From contig CM114274.1 of assembly GCA_050084515.1 (NCBI GenBank), positions 1,674,001-1,738,000 on the forward strand: a stretch of 64,000 bases of DNA, in the 5' to 3' direction. The position numbers were made by a program, and so were the translations under genes. This DNA is from Blasia pusilla. Taxonomy: Eukaryota; Marchantiophyta; Marchantiopsida; Blasiales. The notes beneath the pieces are model-generated. The model saw only the letters and a program-made list of their open reading frames with translations. It was not told the DNA's origin and ran no database searches. Position 1 is the first letter of the stretch. The number at the start of each line of letters is the position of its first letter. Shown here in pieces: positions 1-10,687 of the stretch.

Positions 1-23
1 TGACACAACATGATGATGAGCAC

Positions 24-1394
24 ATGGAGTTTATGGTGGCCTATGCAAGTCGTTCGAATAATGCAGAGGAGTCGCTCTATAGTTCATATGAGGGAGAGTG
101 CTTGGCAGTAGTGTGGGCTGTGGCACACTTTAGGTGTTACTTGTTTGGCACACAGTTTACCCTTGTTACTGATCACCAGCCGCTCAACTGGTTGATGGAG
201 TCTGACAACCTTATAGGGAAGCTTGCACGGTGGGCTCTTATCTTACCGGAGTATGACTTCCAAGTGGTACATAGACCTGGAGTTGCCAACCTTGATGTTG
301 ATGGGTTGAGTAGGAACCCATGTACTAGCCAAGAGGATACAACTAGGGCTAGATGGCATGGCGAGGTTGATGAGGAGATGGTGCCAGGTTGGCATGCATC
401 CACCTTTTTATGTTGGTTAGGGGTGGACTCTAGTATGGAGGACCACATGATATCTTACTCTAGTCAGAGGGTAGATGGCCAGCCTTCAAATCCTAAGGTT
501 GGAGATGGTGGTACGGATCAACGTGATATTCATGATGATGCGTTGGTGTTGGAGTTCCTACGGACCAGTAGGGTGCCAGGCATAGTGAGTGCCAAGGAGA
601 GAGACCGTGTTCTTCAACGTGCTAAGAGGTATCGATTGGAGGGAACACATATTCTCCGCATGTGGGAGGATGGTAGAGTACGAGTAATGCCACATTTGGC
701 TCAGAGAGAGCGCATTGTGCGACATGCCCATGAAGAGTTGGGACATTTTGGGGTAAAGCGTACGTATAGCTTACTCCTTGGCCAGTATTGGTGGCGTGGC
801 ATGCATACTCAGGTGCAGCAGTTGGTGTCATGTTGTATGGTTTGTGACCAGGTGAGGGGATTATTCAATGCCCCTACACCACAATTACACCCCTTGCCTA
901 TTATGGGGTTGGGTTACCGTTGGAGTGTGGACTTTGCGGGACCGTTACCATTGACTGTACGACATCATCGATATGTGTTGGTGATGGTGGAGCACTTCTC
1001 CAAGTGGATTGAGTTGGTGGCATTACCGGACAAGGCAAGTGAGGGAACGGCGTATGCGTTTCTTGATAGAGTGCTTAGTCATTTTGGTGCACCAACTGAA
1101 GTGCTGACCGACCAGGGTACAGAGTTTCAGGGTGAGTTTCAGGTCTTGTGTGAGAAGGCGTTGATTGATCATCAGACCACGTCTCGAGATCATCCTCAGG
1201 CGGATGGTTTGGCTGAGCGTGTGGTTCAGACGGTGAAGAGGGCATTGCACAAGTATGGCCTACAGAAGGGGCATCTTGGAGACTGGGATATTCAGTTGCC
1301 ATGGTTAGCCATAGGGTATAGGTTCAGTCGCCAAGCATCCTTGGCTTCCTTCTCACCTTATTTTCTGTTATATGGCCGAATTGGAGGGTTGTGA
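24..1394 (+). CDS. Ty3/gypsy pol C-terminal part: RNase H end, zinc finger and integrase
   Basis: This is the 3' part of a gypsy polyprotein whose 5' part lies outside the window; the first ATG is internal. Residues 1-100 are the end of RNase H, with TDHQPLNWLM and the hinge LDVDGLSRNP. An HHCC finger follows around residues 232-278 (HAHEELGHFG ... CMVCDQ). The integrase core shows VDFAGPL (D about residue 303), LTDQGTEF (D about 363) and ADGLAERVV (E about 398), so the DDE triad is intact. In the element it would insert cDNA into host chromatin. The frame ends soon after the core at LLYGRIGGL. The following sequence resumes in another frame with WKDHVRNCAPCHLP, so a deletion has removed the integrase C-terminal linker. 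Family identity is firm; the copy is defective. Confidence 0.9.
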   Translation: MEFMVAYASRSNNAEESLYSSYEGECLAVVWAVAHFRCYLFGTQFTLVTDHQPLNWLMESDNLIGKLARWALILPEYDFQVVHRPGVANLDVDGLSRNPCTSQEDTTRARWHGEVDEEMVPGWHASTFLCWLGVDSSMEDHMISYSSQRVDGQPSNPKVGDGGTDQRDIHDDALVLEFLRTSRVPGIVSAKERDRVLQRAKRYRLEGTHILRMWEDGRVRVMPHLAQRERIVRHAHEELGHFGVKRTYSLLLGQYWWRGMHTQVQQLVSCCMVCDQVRGLFNAPTPQLHPLPIMGLGYRWSVDFAGPLPLTVRHHRYVLVMVEHFSKWIELVALPDKASEGTAYAFLDRVLSHFGAPTEVLTDQGTEFQGEFQVLCEKALIDHQTTSRDHPQADGLAERVVQTVKRALHKYGLQKGHLGDWDIQLPWLAIGYRFSRQASLASFSPYFLLYGRIGGL

Positions 1395-1641
1395 TGGAGT
1401 TGTTTGGAAGGACCATGTGCGTAATTGTGCGCCATGTCATCTTCCAAATGTGGATGGTACTGTTGATCCAAGCTTAGCCATGATACGTGCTAGCTTGAGG
1501 TGCATGTTGTGTGGGTCTGCTTTGTAACGCGCGCCCGTATGTTGGTGTGTGATCGGTGTTCTAGGGGTTGGCACATGATGTGTTTGACTCCACGTATGGA
1601 TGTTGTTCCTACTGGAAGGTGGGTTTGTCCTCGATGTACTT
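1384..1641 (+). pseudogene. gypsy integrase tail with a frameshifted PHD-type zinc finger
   Basis: In the frame starting at 1384 the sequence reads DGVVWKDHVRNCAPCHLPNV and then LRCMLCGSAL, followed by a stop at 1525. From 1530, in a different frame, it reads MLVCDRCSRGWHMMCL and ends RWVCPRCT before a stop at 1639-1641. Together this gives the order CxxC, CDRC, WHxxC, CPRC, which is the cysteine/histidine plan of a PHD finger. PHD fingers commonly read histone H3 tails, so the likely role (inferred) is guiding integration to chromatin, as chromodomains do in chromoviruses. The finger is split by a frameshift near 1525-1530 and so is not made by this copy. Confidence 0.75.
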
Positions 1642-1813
1642 AGGAGAGGTAGATGACTTGATCTTTGCATGATATGGATTACACATGTGCGACTAACGAT
1701 GGGGCAACCTAGCACCCGGCCTTTTGATTTGGGCACCCAAGAAGGTGTATAGCATGTAGTAGATGTATAGGGCTACCTGGGAGTTAGAGGGACCTAACCG
1801 ATTAGGGGGCGAG

Positions 1814-2390
1814 TTGTGGTACACTTGTGTTTGTGGATGCTCTCGTCTATGTTATGTATGTATGTGAGTATGGTATGTCAGCGATGTATGTTGTATGACG
1901 ATGTGGATTCGCACAACAGTTTTCATGACCATAGGGATTATGTCGTAGAGTATAGTGTGCTAGTAGAGGCCATTCCTTATGTAGGACCATAGTGGCTTGG
2001 TAGAGATGCGGTTTCATACATTAGGTTGGGGGTTACTCAGTTGTGGGTGACTTTCCCAGTAGGGCCCGCTCTTAGGTTGGAGGATATAAGGTGGAGTGCA
2101 CTCAAAGAACATCAGTTCTTTGAGTTGAGCTATGCGTTGGGAGTTAGCCTTGGTTGTGAGTAGAGCTCTTGGCTATGGTGTTTCCCGCAAGCTTCGACCT
2201 AGATTCTCCCATCGTGGAGTGGGTTTGGCTCGATTGTATGTGATTCTATACGTGTTTTATGACAGTAGGTCTTTCACGGATTTTAGTTGTGGTACACTTG
2301 TGTTTGTGGATGCTCTTGTCTATGTTATGTATGTATGTGAGTATGGTATGTCAGCGATGTATGTTGTATGACGGTGTGGATTCGCACGAC
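1814..2390 (+). repeat. gypsy 3' LTR region with a direct repeat of about 105 bp
   Basis: A purine-rich stretch (attagggggcga) just before 1814 looks like a polypurine tract, so an LTR probably begins at tgtggtacac. The first about 105 bp recur almost identically from 2287 to about 2390. A TATA-like tataag lies near 2086. The second copy is either an internal duplication or the start of a second LTR joined head to tail. The unit ends abruptly where copia sequence begins near 2395. LTR boundaries are not proven. Confidence 0.55.
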
Positions 2391-2409
2391 ATATCTGAAG
2401 AGCATATTG

Positions 2410-3285
2410 TCATTGTAATAACCACATGCTCTCTCCAAACTTTATAAACTCAACATCAAGGAAGTACTTAAGTTCTCCCAAGTCCTTCATATCAAATTTT
2501 GCATGTAATTTTAGCTTGACTTGTTGTATCATATCCTTAGCACTCCCAGTAATCAAGAGGTTCTTAACATACAACACAATAATAACTATATAATCTTGTC
2601 CTCTCAAGATATATAACGAGGAGTCAGAATCACATACCATAAAGCCCAACTCTTCTAGGACGTATGTAATCTTGCCATATCAAGTTCTTGGAGCTTGTTT
2701 GAGCTTGTATAGAGCTTTTTTCAACCTCCACACGTGAAATGGAAAATCGGGATGCTCACATCTAAGTGGTTGAGTCATATAAACCTCCTCATATAGATCT
2801 CCATTCAAGAAGGCATTCTTGATGTCCATATGATGTAATCTCCACTTCTTACTTACTGCAATTGCAACCAATGTTCTCGTAATCGCCATCTTTGCAATAG
2901 GGCTAAACATTTCCTCATAATCGATGCCATATTGTTGTACATAGCCCTTAGCCACCGATCTGGATTTGTATCTGTTAATTGTACCATCTTGATTGCACTT
3001 GATTTTGTAAACCCATTTGCAACCAATAGCTTCCTTACCATAAGGTATATCAACCAGCTCCCTAGTCTCTTGATATCTTAATGCAACAAGCTCTTCCTCC
3101 ATACTTTCAATCCATTTGAACTTACTTGCAGCTTCTTCAAAACAACTTGGCTCATGTTCTTGAAGGGTAGCCATCATATATGCATGATGTGTCGCAAGGA
3201 ATCCTTCATTTATGAATCTATGAAGAAGATCAGGGACTCTAGTTGATCTACAAAGTTGTTCTTCAGAGGTGGATGCCTCTGACAC
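2410..3285 (-). pseudogene. copia reverse transcriptase remnant with altered active site
   Basis: The 3285-2680 segment is the RT N-terminal half, with KEAIGCKWVYKIKCNQDGT, RYKSRSVAKGY and MDIKNAFLNGDLYEEVYM ending in LKQAPR. The 2649-2410 segment continues in another frame with SLYILRGQDYIVIIVLYV and then KNLLITG. The family's catalytic YVDD box reads YVKN here, so both metal-binding Asp residues are gone. RT would copy element RNA into DNA; this copy could not. RNase H is absent because of the truncation at 2395. Confidence 0.88.
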
Positions 3286-3465
3286 CTGACTCGAGCTCTG
3301 ACTAGTGTCAAAAGACTAAATACGTACTCTTTTTGTCTGTGGACTCGGTGATTTAACTGAAAAATCTAGGACCTCCCCTAATATAATCCTACACTATTAC
3401 TTGGGGAATTCGTAGGCAATGTCTGTTGGTTGATAGTCATATTCTCCCCCTCAACAGACAAGTTT

Positions 3466-3574
3466 AGAGGTGGAATAGGCTCAGATGGAGGATATGAGCC
3501 TATTCCACCTCTAGGTTATTATTAGTCATAATAATAACTTAGAGGATGCATGACATATGACTAATAATAACCTA
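3466..3574. repeat. two overlapping perfect inverted repeats with 19-bp arms
   Basis: Arms 3466-3484 and 3496-3514 (tagaggtggaataggctca) are perfect reverse complements with an 11-nt loop. Arms 3513-3531 and 3556-3574 (taggttattattagtcata) are also perfect, with a 24-nt loop. The first right arm and the second left arm share two bases. They lie between the copia integrase and RT remnants. Confidence 0.9.
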
Positions 3575-3653
3575 GAGGATGGAATGTAGCACTTATATCC
3601 CTAAGTTCTATCACTGTAGCCAATGAAGATACATCTAACTTGGGGTCTAATTT

Positions 3654-4750
3654 CTAACGTATTTCAGAAGGAACATGAGCATAACAAATACAACAAAATA
3701 CTTTCAAGAAGGAAAACTCACGTTTACTTCCTGTGAAGACTTTGAATGGAGTCTTATCATGAACTCTTCTTGTTGGAGTTCGGTTGATTAAGAAGACTGC
3801 ACACGCTATAGCCTCTGCCCAATACACCTTAGGCATATTCTTCTCATTCAGCATGGCTTGTGCCGCCTCAGCACTATATCATTCTTCCTCTCAACCACAT
3901 CGATTTTTTTGTAGAGTGTAATGGCAAGTCACTTGACGTTGGATGTCTTTCTGACGTAAGTAGTCATCAAACTCTATTGAAAGATATTCTCCTCCTCCAT
4001 CATAAACCAATTTTAGAATGTGTTCTTCAGTCTGCTTCTCTATTAAAACTCTAAATGTTTGGAACACTGAGAATACCTCTGATTTGGATTTCATAAAGTA
4101 TGCCCATATATAGTTAGAGAAGTCATCAATAAATGAAATAAAGTACTTGCAACCACTAAGCCTATATTGTGATGTTGTCCACACATTACTATGAATGAGC
4201 TCCAATATCTTGGATGTTCTTGTACCTTTCTTTGGAAATGGAAATCTAGCTTGTTTTCCAAATTGGCAAGCATGATATACCTCTAACATAGCAGGACTTG
4301 CTAATTTAGTAAGTTCTATTACTAGATTAGATAATGAAAGACTATGTAATCTTTGAAGATTCATATGTCTAATTCTCTTAGATCTGTGACTTGTTGGCCA
4401 CTTTGTCCATACATTGTTGTTTGAATCTCTAGCATAGAAATATCTAATTTGAAAATTTTTCCAGATATAATTCCTTTGGCTATCGTAGTCTGGTCATCCA
4501 TTATTTCAATGAAACAACCATATGTGTTAAACTTCACTTGATAACCGTGTTCTACTATCTGTCCTATAGAGATGAAGTTTCTTGCTATGGTAGGAACATA
4601 GAGCACATTTCCAAGAGCACAAAGATCATATGATGTTATTGGAACTTTATCGGTATACGTGATATGAGGTTGAGTGTCATCTCCCGTGAGCACTATTGTA
4701 AGATCTTTCACCGCCTTCATACTATTGAACCATTTAGCTCGTGAGGTCAT
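3654..4750 (-). pseudogene. copia protease/GAG-pre-integrase and integrase remnant
   Basis: The 4750-4361 segment carries the region before integrase (LGNVLYVPTIARNFISIGQI), typical of the protease end and GAG-pre-integrase domain. The 4364-3891 segment holds the zinc finger and integrase core: CQFGKQARFPFP, then ELIHSNVW (usually ELIHSDVWGP), and VYDGGGEYLS (usually SDNGGEY). The first catalytic Asp is replaced in HSNVW. The 3854-3654 segment (MLNEKNMPKVYWAEAI ... RTPTRRVHDKTPF) is the integrase C-terminal part. Stops separate the three pieces. Confidence 0.82.
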
Positions 4751-5101
4751 GTGATTTGATGCACCAGAGTTGATGTATCAATCTGTTGTCAAGCCTTTCT
4801 TGACCATTGCTCCCATATGATGAGTCATGACCAAGAGATGCTCAATATGTTGTTGTTCTTAATATTGCCCTTGGTGTTATTGCACTACATAGTTTTGTTG
4901 CTATAAGGCTCATATTCTCATATCTTCCTTCTTCTTGAAGCAAAACTTTGCATACTGACCCTTTATCCCACAATAATTGCAAGATCCAAAGATCCTCTAT
5001 TATTGATCTCGACCCCTACAATTTCCACCATCACCACTTTGTGATTGTATTTTGTACTGATTGGTAGTTGATTGAATAACATTATATTGAGTGTCTCTTC
5101 C

Positions 5102-5791
5102 TCAATATGCTTGATAACCACCACGACCATGGAAGCTTCTACCACGACCCCTACTTCTGTTTGATCCATTACCTGCAAATAGCGCACTCTCTTGCAGACT
5201 AGACGAGCTACCGCAGCCTACTAGGCACATCTCTTCACTGATTGACAGTGGGACTAACTCTTGAAAGGTTAGATATTTCTCTCTTACAGAGAAAGAGGTC
5301 GCAAAGGACTTGTAATCCTTTGGAAGGCCTTGAAGAGTGAACAAAATCAGATCATCATCTTCTACTGTTACTCCAATGCTATTCAACTAATCAATAATAT
5401 GTATGATACTCAAAATATAGTCATTGATGCTTTACAATCCTTTCCTCACTTCGCTCAATTTTTGTTTCAATTGAAGATTTATGGCCTTTGTAGATGTCTC
5501 GAACAATTTTTCTAATGCATCCCAAACCTCTTTTGGAATATCAACATTTTGAATGTGACCTATCATTGGTGAACGGGTCGTTATTGAAATGTAGTGGATT
5601 AATTGCCTTGCGCGTTTATTCCAAGCGCAAGCATTCAAGTTTGTTGAGTCACCTTCTAGTTTGGCCTCATCACCTGTAACAAACTCCCATAGTTCTTGAC
5701 CCATGAGAAATTGTTTCATGCGAGACTTCCAAACATTATAATTCTATTTATCTAGTTTCTCGCCTGTGATTGCTGCTAAGGAATACTCCAT
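5102..5791 (-). pseudogene. copia Gag remnant
   Basis: The 5719-5432 segment reads MKQFLMGQELWEFVTGDEA and continues with a UBN2-type helical gag domain (DIPKEVWDALEKLFE). The 5386-5102 segment continues it in another frame (FTLQGLPKDYKSFATSFSVR) into a glycine/arginine-rich linker. Further downstream, around 4930-4985, the minus strand encodes a CCHC-like knuckle fragment (CGIKGQYAKFCF). Gag would form the particle that packages element RNA. An in-frame TAG lies between LDK and NYNVWKSR, and frame shifts break the rest. Confidence 0.8.
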
Positions 5792-7019
5792 GGCGAACAA
5801 ATTTACTCAAAAAAACGTAATTTCATGCTCTCCACTGCTCCAATTGAAGCATAGATCACTCCTACACAAAAATCGATCTGAAATTTGCCACAATTGATCA
5901 ACTGTATGAAAGAACTAGTCGAAATTGGCTTGTAGAAAGCAAACTACATAAATTTTCTTCACTAATTGCACTTTCCTACACTAGAATTGCTAATGCAAGA
6001 GCTAAAAAATGACAGAATCAAGCGATTTTGGATGCATTGGAAAGCTCTCAACCAGCTCTACAAGATCGTTAAAAAGAAAGTCTTCAACGTCGTTACAACT
6101 GATGCGGACACAGATGGCTAAATCGACCAGGAAAGCCCTAAAAAATGCCTCGTTAGACTAGCTTTGATTTACTAACCCAAGTTAAGATAATCGTGTTTAA
6201 CTGACTAACCAAGATTAAGCTTCCCTACTTTGTGTGAGTACCAAATATAAGAGTTCGGATGTCTGATAAGCTTGCCTATAACTCAGTCTTCAATATAGAA
6301 CTTAAATGAGTTTTATTTAATCCTTCCTACTTAGGATGACATGGAAAACCCTTTGCAGATGTCTCTTCAATTCTTTAATGAGAATTGAAGAGATATGCGG
6401 TTCAAGAAAGACCCATTGGATATCCTTTCATTCATACGAGCATACTATTTCAAATGATGGAATAGGGGAAAATCCAACTATAACCTTGGAGATCTACATA
6501 GTGTGCATCCTACTCTAATAATTAGAATTGAGTTTGAATAAGGCCACAATGTGGGCTCATTCAAACTCAATTCTATTCTATATTCTATATCACGATTCAT
6601 AACACAATTCCTAATTATCCTTAGTTCTTCCTTTGGATAGTCATCTATAAGAGAAACTTGTGAATCAACTATCACGAAGTGGATTCACTAGTACGTATAC
6701 GCTAGATCCGCGGGTTCTCTTTAAGGCCTATTCTCCTTGCTCATTAAGGTCCATTCCCACATTTGCACAAAACCTTGAGCCCCAATGAGTATTTCCTTAT
6801 ATTCCAAGTCGGGTTTAAGTTGGTATACCCTTGGTTCGGTAAATTTTATTCATTCATTCCTTATTAGTCACCACAGAAAGTTAATGGAAGGAACAACTTT
6901 ACTTTGGCGCCATTAATTCGGGCCTTCACACTTCGTCACTTAGGATCTTATAAGTGTGATTACAATAAAATCTAAAGATGACATAAGGTCCTAGTCATCA
7001 AGGTGCTAATTTATGTGGA
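5792..7019. other. no gene recognised; short inverted repeats
   Basis: This AT-rich interval follows the copia gag start and may include the element's 5' LTR, but I saw no primer-binding site or LTR ends. It holds two perfect inverted repeats: arms 6362-6374/6381-6393 (13 bp) and arms 6524-6539/6559-6574 (16 bp). Open frames here are short and match nothing I know. Confidence 0.5.
6524..6574. repeat. perfect inverted repeat, 16-bp arms
   Basis: agaattgagtttgaat at 6524-6539 is repeated as its reverse complement at 6559-6574 around a 19-nt spacer. A similar 13-bp pair (tctcttcaattct) lies at 6362-6393. Confidence 0.88.
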
Positions 7020-8674
7020 AATCTATCAATCATGCATACTATCATAGACTAACACTAAATCACATAATTCAAGTTGCTTTGACTTCAAATGTTTGTCATG
7101 AGCTAACTTCATGGCTCTTTGCTTGAGAATTTGAAAAGACAAACTTGCATCTGAAGCTTATTCTATTGGAAGGATCTCCTCCATTCTTATGAATTGCTAT
7201 TTCAAGATCTAAATAGAAAGGTGCATCAATTTGAAATTTAGGAATTTCCAACTCAATAGGTGAGACAACTTCTCTCTGGTGGACCAAATAAAGGGAGTAT
7301 ATTTGGTGGTCACTTTATAAGTAGTACAATAGGCCCATAAGGCCGCATAAATCTTGAGATCCCAATCCTTCAAGTCCAAAATTGGTTCATAGTTTTCGAT
7401 AGAATGGTAAAAAAAAATATCATTCGTCTTCTCTATCTCTCGATTTGCTCAAGGGTAATATGGAATAGAAAGGAAATGATTGAGGTTTTCAAATGATAGA
7501 AAATGTAACTCATGAATTTTTACCTCCATCAATGATAAGCTCGAAGGTACAACCATATTGAGAAATTATTTTCACGTAGATAAATTTAGCCGTGGCCACT
7601 ATAGTAATGGACTTCGCTAGATTTGCTTCAGCTCAAGCATAAGGTTCAGATATTCTTGGTTTACAAAATAGTAATAGGCCCAAAAAAATTAATCCCCCAT
7701 TTTGTGAAGGGATATATTAGTCGAATTGAAATAAGTGGCGTGGTGTCTTATTTATTCCATCGTCCAACCTTTCGGCATTCTAAATAGGTTTTAATGTGCT
7801 TTTGGACATCTTGCCCCGTACTAGGAAAAAAAATATCCAAGCATGGAATTTTTTTTTAAGTTGAGATTGTTTGAAAAGTAACCTTCGTAAGCTTCAATAT
7901 GTGCCGAATTGATAACATTGTGAATTTCCAAAGGCTAAAGGCTTCATCATCTTCTCCCTTGCAATGAACGATATTATTTATCAATGCATAGGAGAGGGAT
8001 GTTTGCACCAAATTTCATCATGTTGCTCTATCCATCTCCTATGGTACTTGGTGAGTGCGTAAGAACCGTATTACGGGTTTGCACCATTCGACTTTCTACC
8101 ACTTTACATTCCTCTTATTTGGAATTGCATCATCCAAATGCAATCTTGGTAGTCTTGGAATTCGAGACATCATATCCGCCTTGCCGTGTTTGGACCCTGA
8201 TGATATAAAATCCGGATATCAAACTCTTGTAAGAGCATTATCAACTGTGCAATTTTTTCATTTTTCTATAAGGCGAGTATCTGGAGTAATTCTCGGATTG
8301 TGGTGTGATCCATACATATAGAAGATTTGAATGCCAACAAATAATGCCAAAACTTTTTAAGGGAAATATCACCCTTAATGTTTCTCTTTCGATGGCCATG
8401 TAGTTTGGCTCATTTACACTCAATGATTGGCTAGAAAATTTGAGAGGGTACTTCCTACCTTCCGCATCCTTTTGTGACATTATCCTCCCACAACAAAACC
8501 GAAATTATCCTCATGAATCATAAATGTTTGTGACCAATTTGGTGTGGCAAGTATTGGACCCATAGCTAACTCTGCCAACACCAATTTTCTTGGAGCTTTG
8601 CATTCAGGGATCCTATCAAAGTGATGTCCCCCACTTGCCAATCTCCTAATATTAGCACTCCATGTGCGTGACAC
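7020..8674 (-). pseudogene. degenerate Ty3/gypsy pol: RT end, RNase H and integrase
   Basis: The minus strand reads RT/RNase H at 8674-8480 (LAMGPILATPNWSQTFMI ... GFVVGG) and 8480-8241 (MSQKDAEGRKYPLKFSSQSL, then ERETLRVIFPLKSFG). Near 8240-8180 it reads LQEFDIRILYHQGPNTA. Integrase traces follow near 7590-7500 (IISQYGCTFELIIDGG), near 7360 (LKIYAALWAY in mixed frames) and at 7287-7096 (PIELEIPKF). Many stops interrupt it. The subfamily differs from the gypsy at the window start. No LTRs were found. Confidence 0.78.
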
Positions 8675-10687
8675 AAGCGCATAGACATCTCCGGTAATAT
8701 CATACTACTCCTAAATGCACAGAAACCTCGGGTAATATTCTGCACCTTCCTTCATTTGAAGTTAAATTGTGACGTCTTCAAAACTAATTTCTGGAAATTT
8801 GGATTCATGCGTTATGGTTTTGTCTTCACGGGAATAGCTTTCGGTATTAGGGGTATCTGGTGAGTGTATGTAGACTCAGATATCCCCTTCATAAGCGCAT
8901 AACCTGGAATAGAAAGGTCCGGATGCTAGGGATCCAAGTCCACTTCCCGAATCCCAATGGTTTCCCTAGTCTCCAACAAGGACTTCACTTGCAAACGTAT
9001 TCAAACACTCTCTTGAGCATCTTTGGCCAAATTTGCACAAGTCTTTCTCACCTTGTTAAGCCCCGCACAATGACCAACATCATCCTCACCTCGCATTGGT
9101 TTACTTACCCATTTTACCCATTTTATTTCCCTAGGCTCTTACCATCATATGAAGACTTCGTCTGGTCTTCACTCAAAAACTCATGGTTCGATGTTAACAT
9201 TGTCAATTTTTTGTTGGACTACTACAACGTCCTCCGTACTCATACATGACCCAGGTAGTGGCCAATCGAGGCAATCCAATACTTCCTGACATACGAGGCT
9301 TCAACAGCAAAAATATGCGCATCCCCAAAGTTATCTTCTAAGGTGATTACCATTTGACTTGTTTCTTATTGTGATAAAAAATCCGCATGTTCTCAATTAC
9401 AAACTCACTTCGAAATCGAATCTTTGCAACATCAAAATTTACTAGAGCTGGTAAGTTGATTAAGTGATTCAAGTCATCTGAAAATTCCAACCGCCATAGA
9501 TAATGTCTGAATTTCTGCGCCTGCAGATCATCCCTAGCCCTTTGGACTCGGTTGTAAATTTTTTTTCTTCATCAGACAATTGGCGATCTCATCTTCAGTC
9601 GACCCATTGACTTGGTATGGCACCCATACACCCATAGCTTCTTTTGTCTCAACATTGTGTTAGTCCTGAACTCTCTACATTTTTATTATTAATTACTTCA
9701 GCCAGAAAAATCTTGTCCTAATTGTGAGTCTCATACACGAGTTTGAATTTTCATGTAATGAAAAATCAAACTCGTGTAGTTCGTATCGTTCTACTTGAGC
9801 CATCACCTATAATCTGCATGAAGGCATTAGGGCAAGCATCGATTTGACGGTTTCACAGGAGAGTGGAACCACACCTAATTAACCATAAGACAAATGGTTC
9901 ACTCTACCCAATTAAGTCTACATCGAACCACAGAAATCATCCCCCTACATTGCTTTGTAGTTTCTTTGAATAATGCCCTCTGATAATCCTAGGCATCCAC
10001 AAGATGAAATAACGATGTTTAGCACTCTTCTCCGGTTTTTGATATATTGTGAAATGCAACTGATTTTGAAGAGGACGATGATCCTGTCCACTGTGAGGGA
10101 ATCTTTTGTCCATTGAGGCTCCACACGGATATTCAACTGACCTTCAGGGTGTAAACATCTTTATAGACCAAATAGGTATGAAGAAACCAGGCATTATGAC
10201 ATCTGCATGTTGCCTCTGAAGCTTCAAACTCAAGCCCTCACCAGCCGCAAAGGTATATTCTCTAGAGCCACCTGAAGCAAGCCAGTACCAAATAGGGTAA
10301 GGGAAACGAACATTTGCTCCAGACTAAGATCTCTGAGGTCACAAGGTGTCAACAACCTCAGTACCCATCGGTTTTCAACTTAAGACCCACATGACACACT
10401 TTGCCAAAACCTGGGAGGGTGTGAGGCATTACTGGAACAAAACCAACAAAACCAATCTTCTAAGAGCTTCCTTGTCAGCCCATTAATTGGGACGTTTACT
10501 CCACACATCAAGTCTTAACCTGAACTATTGCCCTATTCCTGAGGTTGGTCGTTGCTAGCTGTCCCACTCACAGAAGATGCTACCTACACCTTTAAGAGAT
10601 GGGACAGCTAGAAGAAAGTAACTCAGAAGAGACTACCAGGGAGACTTCTGAGTTACTTTCTTCTTACTTCTATTTCAATGTTTAGAT
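8675..10687. other. no gene recognised; possible decayed gypsy 5' part
   Basis: The interval lies upstream (minus sense) of the gypsy pol remnant and could hold its RT and gag, but I could not align any frame convincingly. A perfect 12-bp inverted repeat (acacgagtttga) lies at 9735-9746/9766-9777. A last exon of VPS26C could also hide in 9.9-10.68 kb. Confidence 0.4.
10555..10664. repeat. two abutting perfect inverted repeats beside the VPS26C 3' end
   Basis: ctagctgtccca (10555-10566) pairs with 10600-10611. The next stem pairs agaagaaagtaactcagaag (10610-10629) with 10645-10664, 20 bp without mismatch around a 15-nt loop. The two stems share two bases, the same arrangement as at 3466-3574. 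They lie just downstream of the last VPS26C exon found and could form a hairpin in its 3' RNA. Confidence 0.88.

Larger units (their letters stand above)
2395..5791 (-). mobile_element. degenerate Ty1/copia element, gag to reverse transcriptase
   Basis: Read on the minus strand, the order is gag, zinc knuckle, protease region, integrase, reverse transcriptase, which is the Ty1/copia order. The gag start is at 5791 (MEYSLAAITGEKLDK, then an in-frame TAG). RNase H and the 3' LTR are missing because the element stops at about 2395 against the gypsy LTR. There are many stops and frame changes. I found no clear 5' LTR or primer-binding site to its right. The element is dead. Confidence 0.88.
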
